From Pseudalkalibacillus salsuginis (GTDB lineage: Bacteria > Bacillota > Bacilli > Bacillales > Fictibacillaceae): DNA of 64,000 bases. Shown in pieces: positions 50,541-58,966 of the stretch. The position numbers were made by a program, and so were the translations under genes. The stretch is taken from positions 1-64,000 of the forward strand of contig NZ_JAKJHW010000007.1 of NCBI RefSeq assembly GCF_021646685.1, read 5' to 3'. Numbering within the stretch: the stretch's first letter is position 1; every line of letters begins with the position of its first letter. The notes under the pieces were generated by a model. The model was given only the letters and a program-made list of their open reading frames with translations. It made no database searches and was not told the DNA's origin.

Positions 50541-51583
50541 CGTATCCCATCCCCCTCTCGTATGACAGGTATTCTTACTTCCAGCCGCGTCCCCTTGTCA
50601 GGCACGCTGATGATCTTCAATGTCCCACCAAGTTCTACGGCACGTTCATGCATGTTTTGTAGTCCATATGAGCCTGCCTTGCTCGTTTCAACATCAAAGC
50701 CGACTCCATCATCGACAACCCGCATAAGAACGGTTCCTTCACGTTCGATACATAATACCTCAAGTGAGTTTGCCTTCGCATGACGAAGCGTGTTGGACAC
50801 CGATTCTTGTAAAATCCGGAACAAGTGGTCCTCGACACCTTTTTTCAATGGAATCGATTCAAGCTTCCATTCGATTTCAAGCGGTACTTTTTGTGAGAGC
50901 TCCAGAAGCAATTCTTTGATGCCTTCTTCAAGCGTCTTCCCTTTCAGCGCAACTGGCCTCAAGTGTAAAAGAAGTGCGCGCATTTCCAGCTGGGATTGAT
51001 GGATCATCCCTTCGACAAGTTTCAGCTGCTTCCGTTTTCCATCTTCCGCTCCCTCATTCGATTCATTTACCGCAGACATCAACATCGATGCTGCGAACAA
51101 TTGCTGGCTGACGGAATCATGAAGCTCTCGTGCCAAACGGTTCCTTTCTTCTGAAACGACCTTTTGGATCCGCTTCTCCTGATCTTCTGCTTTTTCATTC
51201 GCGAGCTTCTGGGATAGCTTTGTCTGTTCTGATATATGCTGTTGAACTCTTTCCAATGAAGACCAGATGTCATCAAATTCCTGGGTTTTAGTCTTGACAT
51301 TAACGGCTTCCATCGGCCGTCCTTGTCCGATTTGGGCAAGAGCGTTTACCACATGCTCCAGCTGCCTCCGCCAGTAAATTCCGGAACTGAAACCAAAAAC
51401 GATGCCGATCAAAGTACTGACAAAGAATGCGAACAGGATGAACGGTAAGTCTAGTATTTTCCTAGACCACAAGAGTGACCAATCATTCAACGGAAAGGTG
51501 AAGAAAAACACGCCTACCATAAAAAGGAGAAGTGTTAGGGATACGGCTAAGCCAAGCAGGACCTGACGTTGTATGATATTCAT
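50537..51583 (-). CDS. liaS: Sensor histidine kinase LiaS
   Basis: A 348-residue kinase. Two membrane helices (about 9-31 and 45-67) with a very short outside loop make it an intramembrane-sensing type; then HAMP, the HisKA_3 box RELHDSVSQQLFAASM with phospho-His, and HATPase motifs VSNTLRHAKAN and VVDDGVGFD. ATG overlaps the liaF stop as ATGA. Confidence 0.92.
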   Translation of the reverse strand: MNIIQRQVLLGLAVSLTLLLFMVGVFFFTFPLNDWSLLWSRKILDLPFILFAFFVSTLIGIVFGFSSGIYWRRQLEHVVNALAQIGQGRPMEAVNVKTKTQEFDDIWSSLERVQQHISEQTKLSQKLANEKAEDQEKRIQKVVSEERNRLARELHDSVSQQLFAASMLMSAVNESNEGAEDGKRKQLKLVEGMIHQSQLEMRALLLHLRPVALKGKTLEEGIKELLLELSQKVPLEIEWKLESIPLKKGVEDHLFRILQESVSNTLRHAKANSLEVLCIEREGTVLMRVVDDGVGFDVETSKAGSYGLQNMHERAVELGGTLKIISVPDKGTRLEVRIPVIREGDGIR

Positions 51584-52308
51584 GTCCGCTTCACCTCAAG
51601 ATCTCCGATCATCATCGAGGTGATGATCTTAACCCTATGATGCGATTGTTCAAAGCCTGCGGACTGGTAAGAAAGACATTGGTTGAACATCTTCGATTCA
51701 TAATGCTCAAAGATCCTGCTCGTTCCTGCAATCACAGAATGACCAATACTGACATCGAGCTCGTATGGGACAAGGATTTTGATGTTTCCGACGAAACTCC
51801 GGATCACAATGGTCGATTCACCTTTCGGAAGGACCGTATTCCCGAGGTCGATCACCGTGTCTCCTATGCCACACTGGATATTCACGTCGTTCCACTCATA
51901 CGCATGCTCAGGAGTCTGCTGTCTTCCAAAAAGATTATTCTTTAATAACGGCCTGCGTTTAAACATCGCCTGGTCCCTTGCTACTGTTTGCGGTTCCTGG
52001 ATATCAGGCGTGATATACGCCGGATCCTGCTTCGACTGGGCAAACTGGATGACAGCATAGATGAAAAGAGCGATCAGAAGGAACTTGAACGCCATCGTAT
52101 TCAAGATCGTCAAGGCGAAAGCAACAACCCCGAACCAGAACAACAGCTTCCCGATCATCTTATCGTACTTTTTTCGGCCGACATAAATACAACCTGCAGT
52201 GAGTATTAAAAAGAAAATGGGACCCATGCCATGAAAAGAAATTTCCAACAATAATAAGATGACCCCTATTATTAATAGCCAGCTCACTTTATCAGTTTTT
52301 GTTTTCAT
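51580..52308 (-). CDS. liaF: Cell wall-active antibiotics response protein LiaF
   Basis: About 242 residues, the membrane inhibitor of LiaRS. Four hydrophobic segments (to about residue 105) precede the conserved C-terminal domain: NVNIQCGIGDTVIDLGNTVLPKGE, IRSFVGNIKILVPYELDVSIG and SMMIGDLEVKRT. ATG 52308 follows AGGGAAAACATT. The 31 upstream in-frame codons come from the repeat-like DNA next to it and are not part of the protein. Confidence 0.92.
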   Translation of the reverse strand: MKTKTDKVSWLLIIGVILLLLEISFHGMGPIFFLILTAGCIYVGRKKYDKMIGKLLFWFGVVAFALTILNTMAFKFLLIALFIYAVIQFAQSKQDPAYITPDIQEPQTVARDQAMFKRRPLLKNNLFGRQQTPEHAYEWNDVNIQCGIGDTVIDLGNTVLPKGESTIVIRSFVGNIKILVPYELDVSIGHSVIAGTSRIFEHYESKMFNQCLSYQSAGFEQSHHRVKIITSMMIGDLEVKRT

Positions 52309-52778
52309 AATGTTTTCCCTGGGTCCCCCTTCTGTATTTGACAGCTGATAAGCGGCGGATCTCTTTGTCAGTTTTGTCCGTCCGGTACTCACGTAGGGCA
52401 AACTACGCTCCGTTCCTCCCGAACCTCACTTCCGCGACCTCCTTGCTTCTCAACTGTCAATGATCGTGGAAGTTTCCAACTGAGCGGCGGATCTCTTTGT
52501 CAGTTCGCATTTCAGACTATCAATTTATTTCGTGATGTTAGCCTTTCATCAAAAAAGTCTTTAATTCTATAACTCAGACGAATTAGAAACAAGTCGTTCG
52601 ACGCATGCTGGTTTTGAGGACCTGAGTGACGAGCCGTTCTTGCATGGAGCCTACTCGTTGTTATCGAGGAAGCTTTATTCTGAAAAGGAACGCCTTTACG
52701 TCGGAGCCGTTCCCCGAACATTGCGGAAAGGCGCAGGGTATCTACGCCTTTCTTTTCTAATAGCATACCATTTTTTGC
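52309..52778. other. 470-bp insertion-like, structured region between liaH and liaF
   Basis: GCGGCGGATCTCTTTGTCAG occurs twice in direct orientation (about 52354 and 52485). Between them is a G/C-rich, structured stretch (GGGAGGAACGGAGCGTAG on the - strand). Further hairpins GGAACG/CGTTCC (52687-52713) and AAAGGCG/CGCCTTT (52727-52751) precede liaH's stop. An open - strand frame at 52512-52766 is Arg-rich and has no ribosome binding site. B. subtilis has liaG at this place; none is here. Confidence 0.55.
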
Positions 52779-53426
52779 TTAAACGGTAGTATGCTTTTCC
52801 TCTTTTTGCATTTCTTTTTCCAATTGTGCGATCCGTGCATCGATGGTGTGCCGGTGATAGTTTGAATTCACTTGATGCTCTAGACGGTCGAGATATTGCT
52901 CGATTTCACCGAAACGTGAGAAAGACTTGCTTGAAAATTCGTTGGAGGCGACCACTTTATCCATACGGTGATGGGCACGTGTGATGTTTTCGCGACCCAT
53001 CAGCTCCATGCGCTTGATGTACATATCCTTAAGCTTATGCTGCATTACTTCATATTTTTGTTCAAGTTCTTCAAGCTGTTGCACCGCTTTTTCTTTGGAA
53101 GCCTTCAGACGTGCTGCCCGCTCGCTATACTGCTCATGCTCTTGGACAGCGAATTTATGAAGCTCTTCTTCGTTGGCCTGCAATGCAATTTCTGCCTGAT
53201 GTTTTCTTTTTTCAGCAAGTTCTGCTGCTTTCTCATACTCACGTGTAAACTCTTCACTTAACATATATTGGCGTTCAACCAACTTACGAACTTTCTCGAC
53301 TTCCTTTTCACATTCCCGAAGATACTGGTTAAGGACACTGATCGGATTTTTCCGTTCTTTTTCGTCCAGAATGTCATGAAAATCTGCTTCAATCGTCTCT
53401 TTTAATCTTCTGAAAAGTTTTGCCAT
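52779..53426 (-). CDS. liaH: PspA/IM30 family phage-shock protein LiaH
   Basis: A 215-residue, almost wholly helical coiled-coil protein (MAKLFRRLKETIEADFHDILD, then long heptad stretches such as QLEELEQKYEVMQHKLKDMYIKR). PspA-type proteins form large oligomers that protect the membrane during envelope stress. AAAAAGGAGAGAGTAA precedes the ATG. It lies directly downstream of liaI. Confidence 0.93.
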   Translation of the reverse strand: MAKLFRRLKETIEADFHDILDEKERKNPISVLNQYLRECEKEVEKVRKLVERQYMLSEEFTREYEKAAELAEKRKHQAEIALQANEEELHKFAVQEHEQYSERAARLKASKEKAVQQLEELEQKYEVMQHKLKDMYIKRMELMGRENITRAHHRMDKVVASNEFSSKSFSRFGEIEQYLDRLEHQVNSNYHRHTIDARIAQLEKEMQKEEKHTTV

Positions 53427-53446
53427 ATTTTACTCTCTCCTTTTTA

Positions 53447-53800
53447 TTAGTTTCGATTCAACTCTGCCCATTCACGCTCAAAGTTCGTGAAAGGATCATC
53501 GTCTTTTTCCACTTTTTCAGTAACGCCATCTTCTTTCTTCCATTCCTTGTACACGACATATAGGATGTACAGGGCAACAGCTCCGAGGATAGCTGGCACA
53601 TTTGCGGCCGCGATACAAATCGCAATGATCCCGACAGCGGCCCAAAAGATTTTCTTAGATGTCTCTTCCGACTTCGTAAAGCGCTTCACTGCATAATAAC
53701 CAATGACGAGACTGATCATGAGCCCGATCATCGGACCGACGTTTGCAATGAGGACGATCGCCGCGATTGCTCCTAGAATAAAAAGTCCTAGCTTTTTCAT
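53447..53800 (-). CDS. liaI: LiaI-like membrane protein (lmo0954 family)
   Basis: A 117-residue protein with four short hydrophobic segments in the first 85 residues (LGLFILGAIAAIVLIANVGPMIG, LMISLVIGYYAVKRF and two more) and an acidic tail (EDGVTEKVEKDDDPFTNFEREWAELNRN). LiaI anchors LiaH at the membrane. GAAGGAGGGAAAGAAACG precedes the ATG. First gene of the lia locus. Confidence 0.88.
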   Translation of the reverse strand: MKKLGLFILGAIAAIVLIANVGPMIGLMISLVIGYYAVKRFTKSEETSKKIFWAAVGIIAICIAAANVPAILGAVALYILYVVYKEWKKEDGVTEKVEKDDDPFTNFEREWAELNRN

Positions 53801-53925
53801 CGTTTCTTTCCCTCCTTCTTTTCTTGTCTCTATCGTATCTAAAATCCAATTTTCCTATAAGGAGCCTGAGCTTTAACTTTTCCTAAGACTTGAGACGTAG
53901 CTGGATGTCGGATTTTGATTTTAAT

Positions 53926-53955
53926 GGAAAAAACTTACCGAAATCAGTCGGTAAG
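53926..53955 (-). terminator. Hairpin with T6 downstream of the NlpC/P60 gene
   Basis: On the - strand CTTACCGA/TCGGTAAG stem (53955-53934) followed by TTTTTT. Second terminator after the cell-wall hydrolase-like gene. Confidence 0.8.
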
Positions 53956-54000
53956 CTTCCTTATCAGGAGTAATGACCTGGACCCCGCTATTCACAAAAA

Positions 54001-54028
54001 GGAAAAGCCAGAGCATAATGCCCTGGCT
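54001..54028 (-). terminator. Terminator of the NlpC/P60 gene
   Basis: On the - strand AGCCAG/CTGGCT (54028-54006) with an 11-base loop, followed by TTTCCTTTTTG. Confidence 0.8.
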
Positions 54029-54039
54029 GCAAATACTGA

Positions 54040-54816
54040 TTATTTAAAAGATTTAACTCCCAAATAATGGTCTTGCCAATAGTCGATACTTAAATCAGTT
54101 ACTTCTACACCTTCCGACCCAGCATGAATCATTTTATTGTCGCCAATGTAAATACCACTATGGGAAGCTCCTTCTGTATTATAGGTACCTTCGAAAAAGA
54201 CGACATCTCCCACACTTGGAGAATCTACTTGTACACCATCATATTTCCACATATCACTTTCTTTTCTTTCTAAATCGACTCCAACTTGTCCAAACACATA
54301 TTGGATGAACCCGCTGCTATCAAACCCGTCTGGTGTCGTACCTCCCCAAACATAAGGTGTTCCGATTAGACTCTCCGCTATTGAAACAATTTCAGACTCT
54401 GAAGTTTGGTCATCTGAAGCTGATGTATCGGAAGTCGATTGAACATCAACTGAATTCGTTGAAGTTGATGACAATGCTTTAAAAGTTTCAGGCCCTGCTA
54501 AACCGTCTACAGTAAGACCTTGTTCAGCTTGGAAACTTTTCACCGCATCTTCTGTAATAGGTCCGAAAATCCCATCAAGGTTGTAAGTATAATAACCTAG
54601 TTCTTGCAAACCTGTTTGCAAAGACTCTACTTCCTTTCCGTAATCTCCTCTGTCAAGGACGGATGTTTGTTCTGGGCTACTGGAGACATTTTGTTCAACT
54701 GGCTTTGAATCGGCATTGGCAAGAACACCTTCACTTAAAACAGGTGATAATGCCATAGATGTGACCAAAGCCGTTGTAATTACATACTTTCGTGCAGACG
54801 ATCCTGTTGTAAACAT
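54040..54816 (-). CDS. Exported NlpC/P60-type protein with PG-binding domain, catalytic Cys replaced by Ser
   Basis: A 258-residue protein: signal peptide (to about residue 35), peptidoglycan-binding type 1 domain (DRGDYGKEVESLQTGLQELGYYTYNLDGIFG, about 55-115), a Ser/Thr linker and an NlpC/P60 domain (about 143-258). The family's FDCSGF reads FDSSGF: codon AGC instead of TGC at the nucleophile. The catalytic His (ASHSGIYIGDN) and the third residue (MIHAG) are kept. Without the Cys, normal endopeptidase activity is unlikely. It may be a wall-binding or regulatory protein. ACAAGGAGGAATTTT precedes the start. Confidence 0.88.
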   Translation of the reverse strand: MFTTGSSARKYVITTALVTSMALSPVLSEGVLANADSKPVEQNVSSSPEQTSVLDRGDYGKEVESLQTGLQELGYYTYNLDGIFGPITEDAVKSFQAEQGLTVDGLAGPETFKALSSTSTNSVDVQSTSDTSASDDQTSESEIVSIAESLIGTPYVWGGTTPDGFDSSGFIQYVFGQVGVDLERKESDMWKYDGVQVDSPSVGDVVFFEGTYNTEGASHSGIYIGDNKMIHAGSEGVEVTDLSIDYWQDHYLGVKSFK

Positions 54817-55161
54817 AAAATTCCTCCTTGTTGAACTCTAGCTTAGTAATCGTACTGTCCCGGTTTGAAAACACGAGTCTTCCAAACCAATTACTAGTCT
54901 AACAGATGGGTCCTGTAAAGAAGTTGCGGTAGCATTAAGGGGACATATTATTCTGTTTACAACGAAAAAAGCCTATCCTATCAGTGCTATTTCTATCAAA
55001 AACACCCATGGCAAGTGATGATGAGTGCGTAAACCTTCCTATATATCCTCATATTTCCTGAAATTCATTCAATTACTGGATGTATTATTGCAAACGATCA
55101 AAATAAAAGCCGGATATGGTATACTGATTGAAGTATCTTATTCAAAAGGATGGCGTGCATC
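54817..55161. other. Divergent region of NlpC/P60 and ywbE genes
   Basis: TGGTATACT (55117-55125) is an extended -10 promoter for ywbE. The remainder is AT-rich; I see no ORF and no strong hairpin. Confidence 0.5.
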
Positions 55162-55365
55162 ATGAACGGTCAAAATCGTGTGAACATACAACCTGGTGTC
55201 GAAGTCGATATCGTACTGAAAAAAGATCAAAGAACCGGCAAGCTGACGCGGGGCATCGTGAAGGATATCTTAACGAAATCCAGTTCTCATCCACATGGGA
55301 TTAAAGTTCGTCTTCAGGACGGCCAAGTTGGCCGGGTAAAAGAGGTCTTCAAAAAGGAAAGCTGA
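55162..55365 (+). CDS. ywbE: YwbE family protein
   Basis: A 67-residue conserved protein: NRVNIQPGVEVDIVLKKDQRTGKLTRGIVKDILT then HPHGIKVRLQDGQVGRVKEV, a small beta-barrel-like fold of unknown function. ATG 55162 with GGATG upstream; an ATG twelve bases earlier is too near the site. Followed by a terminator. Confidence 0.9.
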   Translation: MNGQNRVNIQPGVEVDIVLKKDQRTGKLTRGIVKDILTKSSSHPHGIKVRLQDGQVGRVKEVFKKES

Positions 55366-55386
55366 CCAAGTCGGTCAGCTTTTTTC
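55360..55386 (+). terminator. Terminator of ywbE
   Basis: AGCTGACC/GGTCAGCT perfect 8-bp stem and TTTTTT; it overlaps the stop codon. Confidence 0.9.
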
Positions 55387-55425
55387 ATTATTGGAAACGG
55401 AATGGTGTACCAGGCTTTAATGATG

Positions 55426-55548
55426 GACCAATACTGCAGTTTTACAAATACGATCAGTTGTCTTACAAATTCTGTGCTTCGTTATGCAAAAACGGGCAGT
55501 TGTTTTGCAAAACTGGAGGTTCGTCTTGCAAACTGGTACGATTTTACT
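55426..55548. repeat. 21-bp periodic intergenic array 5 (core CAGTTGTYTTRCAAA)
   Basis: The T(A/G)CAAA element starts at 55443, 55464, 55485, 55506 and 55527, always 21 bases apart, preceded by CAGTT(G)T or CTTCGT variants. It lies between the convergent ywbE and methyltransferase genes and touches the methyltransferase stop. Confidence 0.85.
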
Positions 55549-56299
55549 TCCCGCCCGTGTTATAAAACAAATACAGCCCGAATCCGAGTGTGTTGCGCCC
55601 CCAACGCAGGTAGGAAGATCGCCATTTCCGGATTCTGTCGCGCATTGCGTTAACGTCCGGGTCGTCAGGATTTTCTAAACAATACATTTCGATTGAACGA
55701 GAGTAAAGCCACTCATAATCGTCCCACTCATCCTCATTGGCCACGCTCGCCCACATTGGAACTAATCCGAGATCTTCACCGACCTGGATGTTCTCTTGAT
55801 GGCTGAACAATTCTCCCTCTTCCGCACCGAGAGCCTCTAAATACGCTGCATCCGGTTTCCGTTTCCAGTAACCTTCCCCCACAAGTAGGTAACCCCCGGG
55901 TTTTACCACTTCACTCATCCGCTCTAAAGTAACCTTATAATTCCCAAGAGCATGGGTCGCGCCGAGGCAAATGGAAACATCATACAATTCGTCCATGCCA
56001 TCAATCACTTTTTTTGCATCCTCATTTACGATTTCCAGCTGGTTATCTATAATCCACTGGCCAGCCTTCCGCTGAGCCTCTTCAATAAAACTCCTTTCAA
56101 TTTCGATAGCAGTTCCGACAACGTCATGTCGGTCAATCAGATCCATCAACACACTACATTTTCCAGCACCAATATCAAGCACTTTCCCTCCACTTTCAAA
56201 AGGAATTCGATCCAATACCGATTGCAACTTCCCTTTATTGAGTGGGTTGCAAATTTCATGATCCCGGTGGGCAATGACTGAAAATTTGTTACTCGCCAT
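55544..56299 (-). CDS. Class I SAM-dependent methyltransferase
   Basis: A 251-residue Rossmann-fold methyltransferase. Motif I GKVLDIGAGKCSVLMDL (about 39-55), acidic residue in GTAIEIERSF, and YDVSICLGATHALGNY with the motif II/post-II region VVKPGGYLLVGEG. The substrate is unknown. AGGGAGGAAAAGA precedes the ATG. Convergent with ywbE; it follows the yfmL-like gene by 23 bases and is probably cotranscribed. Confidence 0.88.
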   Translation of the reverse strand: MASNKFSVIAHRDHEICNPLNKGKLQSVLDRIPFESGGKVLDIGAGKCSVLMDLIDRHDVVGTAIEIERSFIEEAQRKAGQWIIDNQLEIVNEDAKKVIDGMDELYDVSICLGATHALGNYKVTLERMSEVVKPGGYLLVGEGYWKRKPDAAYLEALGAEEGELFSHQENIQVGEDLGLVPMWASVANEDEWDDYEWLYSRSIEMYCLENPDDPDVNAMRDRIRKWRSSYLRWGRNTLGFGLYLFYNTGGK

Positions 56300-56322
56300 T
56301 CTTTTCCTCCCTGTCCAGAAAG

Positions 56323-57450
56323 TTATCTTGCATCGACGAGTTCACCGGCGTACAAGGCTTTCTCCTTTAACTGCAAATCAAGTTTCCTTGCAAGACTCTT
56401 CAAAACGCGCTCCTCACCAGGAGTCACTAGTGTGATGACAGTCCCGCTCGCTCCAGCTCTTCCGGTACGGCCAGAGCGATGGAGATATTGCTTTTCATCC
56501 TCCGCAACGTCCACCTGAATGACATGCGTGAGCCCAGTAATATCAAGACCTCGTGCTGCGACATCTGTTGCCAGCAGCAAGTTCGTCTTCCCATCACGGA
56601 ATTGCTGCAATGCATGCTGGCGCTCATTTTTCTTCAGTTCGCTATGCAATAGTCCGATCGGAATCCGGTTGTAATCCAACTTGTCTGCCATTACGGACAG
56701 ATCGCCGATGTCTTTCCCGAAAGCGAGCCCTTTCATGTCTTTCAACCGTCCGATTTTCTCCAGGGCTTTCGCTTTATCACGACGTTCGGACACAATATAG
56801 AAATGGTCCACCTTACCACCTTTTTGGGTTGAGCGGTTCACTTTTATAAGCTGCGGACTGTTCATGAATCCACGCCCGATTTTTTCCGTTTTCTCGGGCA
56901 AGGTAGCAGAAAACAGCAGTACTTGGCGCTCAGCCAGTGTCGATTTGAGGATCGATTCAATTGTTTTCAAATGCTCCGGAACGAGAAGCTGGTCCCCTTC
57001 ATCCAGGACGATTGTCTTGACTTCATGCATTTTCAACTTTTTCATTTTGATCAATTCTTCGACACGTCCAGGCGTCCCTAATATAACTTGTGGACTTTTT
57101 TTCTTCAGTTTTTCGAGCTGCCTCTTTACGTTCGCACCGCCGATTAAGGATACTCCTGTTATCCCGCTTCCTTCAGTCCATTTCTGTACCTCTTCAAAAA
57201 TCTGCATGACAAGTTCCCTCGATGACGCCATGATCAAGGCTTGAGGGTCTTTTTTATCAGGATCAATCTTCTCTAAGATCGGCAACAGGTAGGCAAGTGT
57301 CTTTCCCGTCCCTGTCGGGGATTCAGCAATCACATCTTCTCCACGTAGGATCACAGGGATTGCTTCCTTCTGGATCGCTGTCGGCTTTTCAAAGCTTGAA
57401 TGATCCCATGCTCTCTGTAAAAAAGGCTTTGTGATATGTAAAGTTTCCAT
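56323..57450 (-). CDS. yfmL: DEAD-box RNA helicase (YfmL type)
   Basis: About 375 residues, the minimal two-RecA helicase. Motif I SPTGTGKT, Ia/Ib GTPGRV, motif II VLDEGD (Ala of DEAD is Gly), motif III SAT, motif VI HRSGRTGRAG. There is no C-terminal RNA-binding extension, as in YfmL of B. subtilis, which acts in 50S subunit maturation. ATG 57450 has GGAG seven bases upstream; an ATG six bases earlier is too close. Confidence 0.88.
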   Translation of the reverse strand: METLHITKPFLQRAWDHSSFEKPTAIQKEAIPVILRGEDVIAESPTGTGKTLAYLLPILEKIDPDKKDPQALIMASSRELVMQIFEEVQKWTEGSGITGVSLIGGANVKRQLEKLKKKSPQVILGTPGRVEELIKMKKLKMHEVKTIVLDEGDQLLVPEHLKTIESILKSTLAERQVLLFSATLPEKTEKIGRGFMNSPQLIKVNRSTQKGGKVDHFYIVSERRDKAKALEKIGRLKDMKGLAFGKDIGDLSVMADKLDYNRIPIGLLHSELKKNERQHALQQFRDGKTNLLLATDVAARGLDITGLTHVIQVDVAEDEKQYLHRSGRTGRAGASGTVITLVTPGEERVLKSLARKLDLQLKEKALYAGELVDAR

Positions 57451-57660
57451 TATCATTCTCCTTTATAAAAACGACTTTACCCTTTGATTAGTTTGATCGA
57501 ATGATGAAGCATACATTCCACCATTCACTACTAGCCTACACCATGTCGGAACGGTTGAATAGTGGACAGTTCTTATCGTTGTCAAACAAAATAGACAAGG
57601 GATTATTTTCCTTATGGCGAATGTTGAGAGGAACCAGATGAATGCCAGGAGGTTTTATAC

Positions 57661-57930
57661 ATGAATGAAGCTGCCGTAATGCGCAAGCAATTTCAAAGCA
57701 ACCCTTAGCTCTATTTCGAACAATACTGCAAGCATGACCCGATCCGTCAAGGTTGTTTTTTCGGAATCCCGAAAATCATCGTTACCGGGTATGCCGAACT
57801 GGAAGCCCTATTGAAAAATAGCCAATTTATAAAAGAATACCATATGGTGGTGGATTCATATTCTGGCTGGGGCACTATTGAAAGCCTCAAATTCGGCACT
57901 CTACCCGACTGGAACAATATCCCTTCAAGG
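57661..57930 (+). pseudogene. Cytochrome P450 N-terminal remnant
   Basis: ATG 57661 after GCCAGGAGGTTTTATAC opens MNEAAVMRKQFQSNP, then a TAG in place of the expected Tyr, then LYFEQYCKHDPIRQGCFFGIPK and VTGYAELEALLKNSQF. This is the N-terminal helix and first sheet of a bacterial P450 (NPYxxYexxRxxDPVxxG...W.VTxYxdvxxLLkdxxF). After about 70 codons the similarity ends and the promoter of the next gene follows; the heme-binding part is absent. One nonsense codon plus truncation make it a pseudogene. Confidence 0.7.
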
Positions 57931-58036
57931 CGATTTTTTTGGGTGGTACCATTTTTGGGTTATAATCAAACTAGACATCTTCCGTTTTTACTTCAAAGTA
58001 CATCGGGTACAGTTCCTAAAAAGTAAAGGATGGTGA

Positions 58037-58966
58037 ATGAATGTGAACATTGTCGTAGTTGGTGCAGGAGCAATCGGGGCTTATTTCGGGGGAAGATGCC
58101 AGGAATCAGGGCAGTCGGTACAATTTCTAGTCCGGCCAAAAAGAGCAGAACAGCTTCGTAAAAATGGGTTGAAGTTGCAAAGTCCTCATGGGGATTATGA
58201 ATTTGAAGACTTGAACATTGCCGAAAGTTTAGATGATATCCATCACGTAGACGTCGTCTTGCTCGCTGTAAAAGGGTACCATTTGAATGATGAGTTGATG
58301 GAGGACCTGGAAAAGCTTGTAGCAAAAGGAGCCACAGTGCTTCCACTTCTGAACGGGATCGAGCATATCGATGAACTCCAACGTCAATTAGGCCAAGAAG
58401 CAGTCATGGGCGGCTTGTGCTTCATCATTTCAACTCTTGATGAAAACGGACATGTCGTTCATACAAGCACTCAGCATGACCTCATTTTTGGTGCGCTCCG
58501 CCCCTCACAGGAAAGTTTGTGCAAAGAACTCGAAAAGATCTTTGATAAAGCGAATATGGCTGGCGTTCTAAGTAGCAACATTTTGCTTGGCCTTTGGAAC
58601 AAATACATGATGATCACAGCATTTTCTGGAGTAACGACTGCCGGTGACTTGACGATTGGGGCAATCAGGGAATCTACAAAAACAGTGAAACTGGCTGAAG
58701 AAGTCTTACATGAAATGAAACTCCTCGCACTTTCGAAAGGCGTCAATATCACCGATGATCATGTCCAAAAAGCACTCGATCAGTTGAATAGCTTTCCTTC
58801 AGAAGCCACTTCATCCATGCATCAAGATAGACGGAAAGGGCTTCAAATCGAAGCGGATCATCTACTCGGCGGGGCTTTGCGCCTAGCGGAAGAAGAGAAT
58901 TTGAAGTTGCCGCATATTGAGACCCTTTATGCACTGGTGAAGCCATATGAATTAAAGATGGAATAA
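58037..58966 (+). CDS. Ketopantoate reductase family protein (PanE/ApbA)
   Basis: A 309-residue NADPH-dependent reductase. Nucleotide motif VVGAGAIGAYFGG (about 6-18), LLAVKGYHL, LLNGIEHIDEL and the C-terminal domain with NKYMMITAFSGVT (conserved Lys near 185), SSMHQDRRKG and EADHLLGGAL. Ketopantoate to pantoate is the canonical reaction; a paralogue with another keto acid cannot be excluded. AAAGGATGGTGA precedes ATG 58037. The dispersed 118-bp-type repeat starts directly after its stop. Confidence 0.88.
   Translation: MNVNIVVVGAGAIGAYFGGRCQESGQSVQFLVRPKRAEQLRKNGLKLQSPHGDYEFEDLNIAESLDDIHHVDVVLLAVKGYHLNDELMEDLEKLVAKGATVLPLLNGIEHIDELQRQLGQEAVMGGLCFIISTLDENGHVVHTSTQHDLIFGALRPSQESLCKELEKIFDKANMAGVLSSNILLGLWNKYMMITAFSGVTTAGDLTIGAIRESTKTVKLAEEVLHEMKLLALSKGVNITDDHVQKALDQLNSFPSEATSSMHQDRRKGLQIEADHLLGGALRLAEEENLKLPHIETLYALVKPYELKME

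Noticed and set aside
52512-52766. Arg-rich 84-codon open frame between liaH and liaF
   Set aside because: No ribosome binding site; the DNA is structured and repeat-like, so the frame is probably accidental.
53801-53950. LiaR operator upstream of liaI
   Set aside because: Two AGGAAAA words are 28 bases apart, but I could not match them with confidence to a known LiaR site.
5264-55548. CRISPR arrays
   Set aside because: Units are 21 bases with no fixed repeat plus unique spacer, and no cas genes are present.
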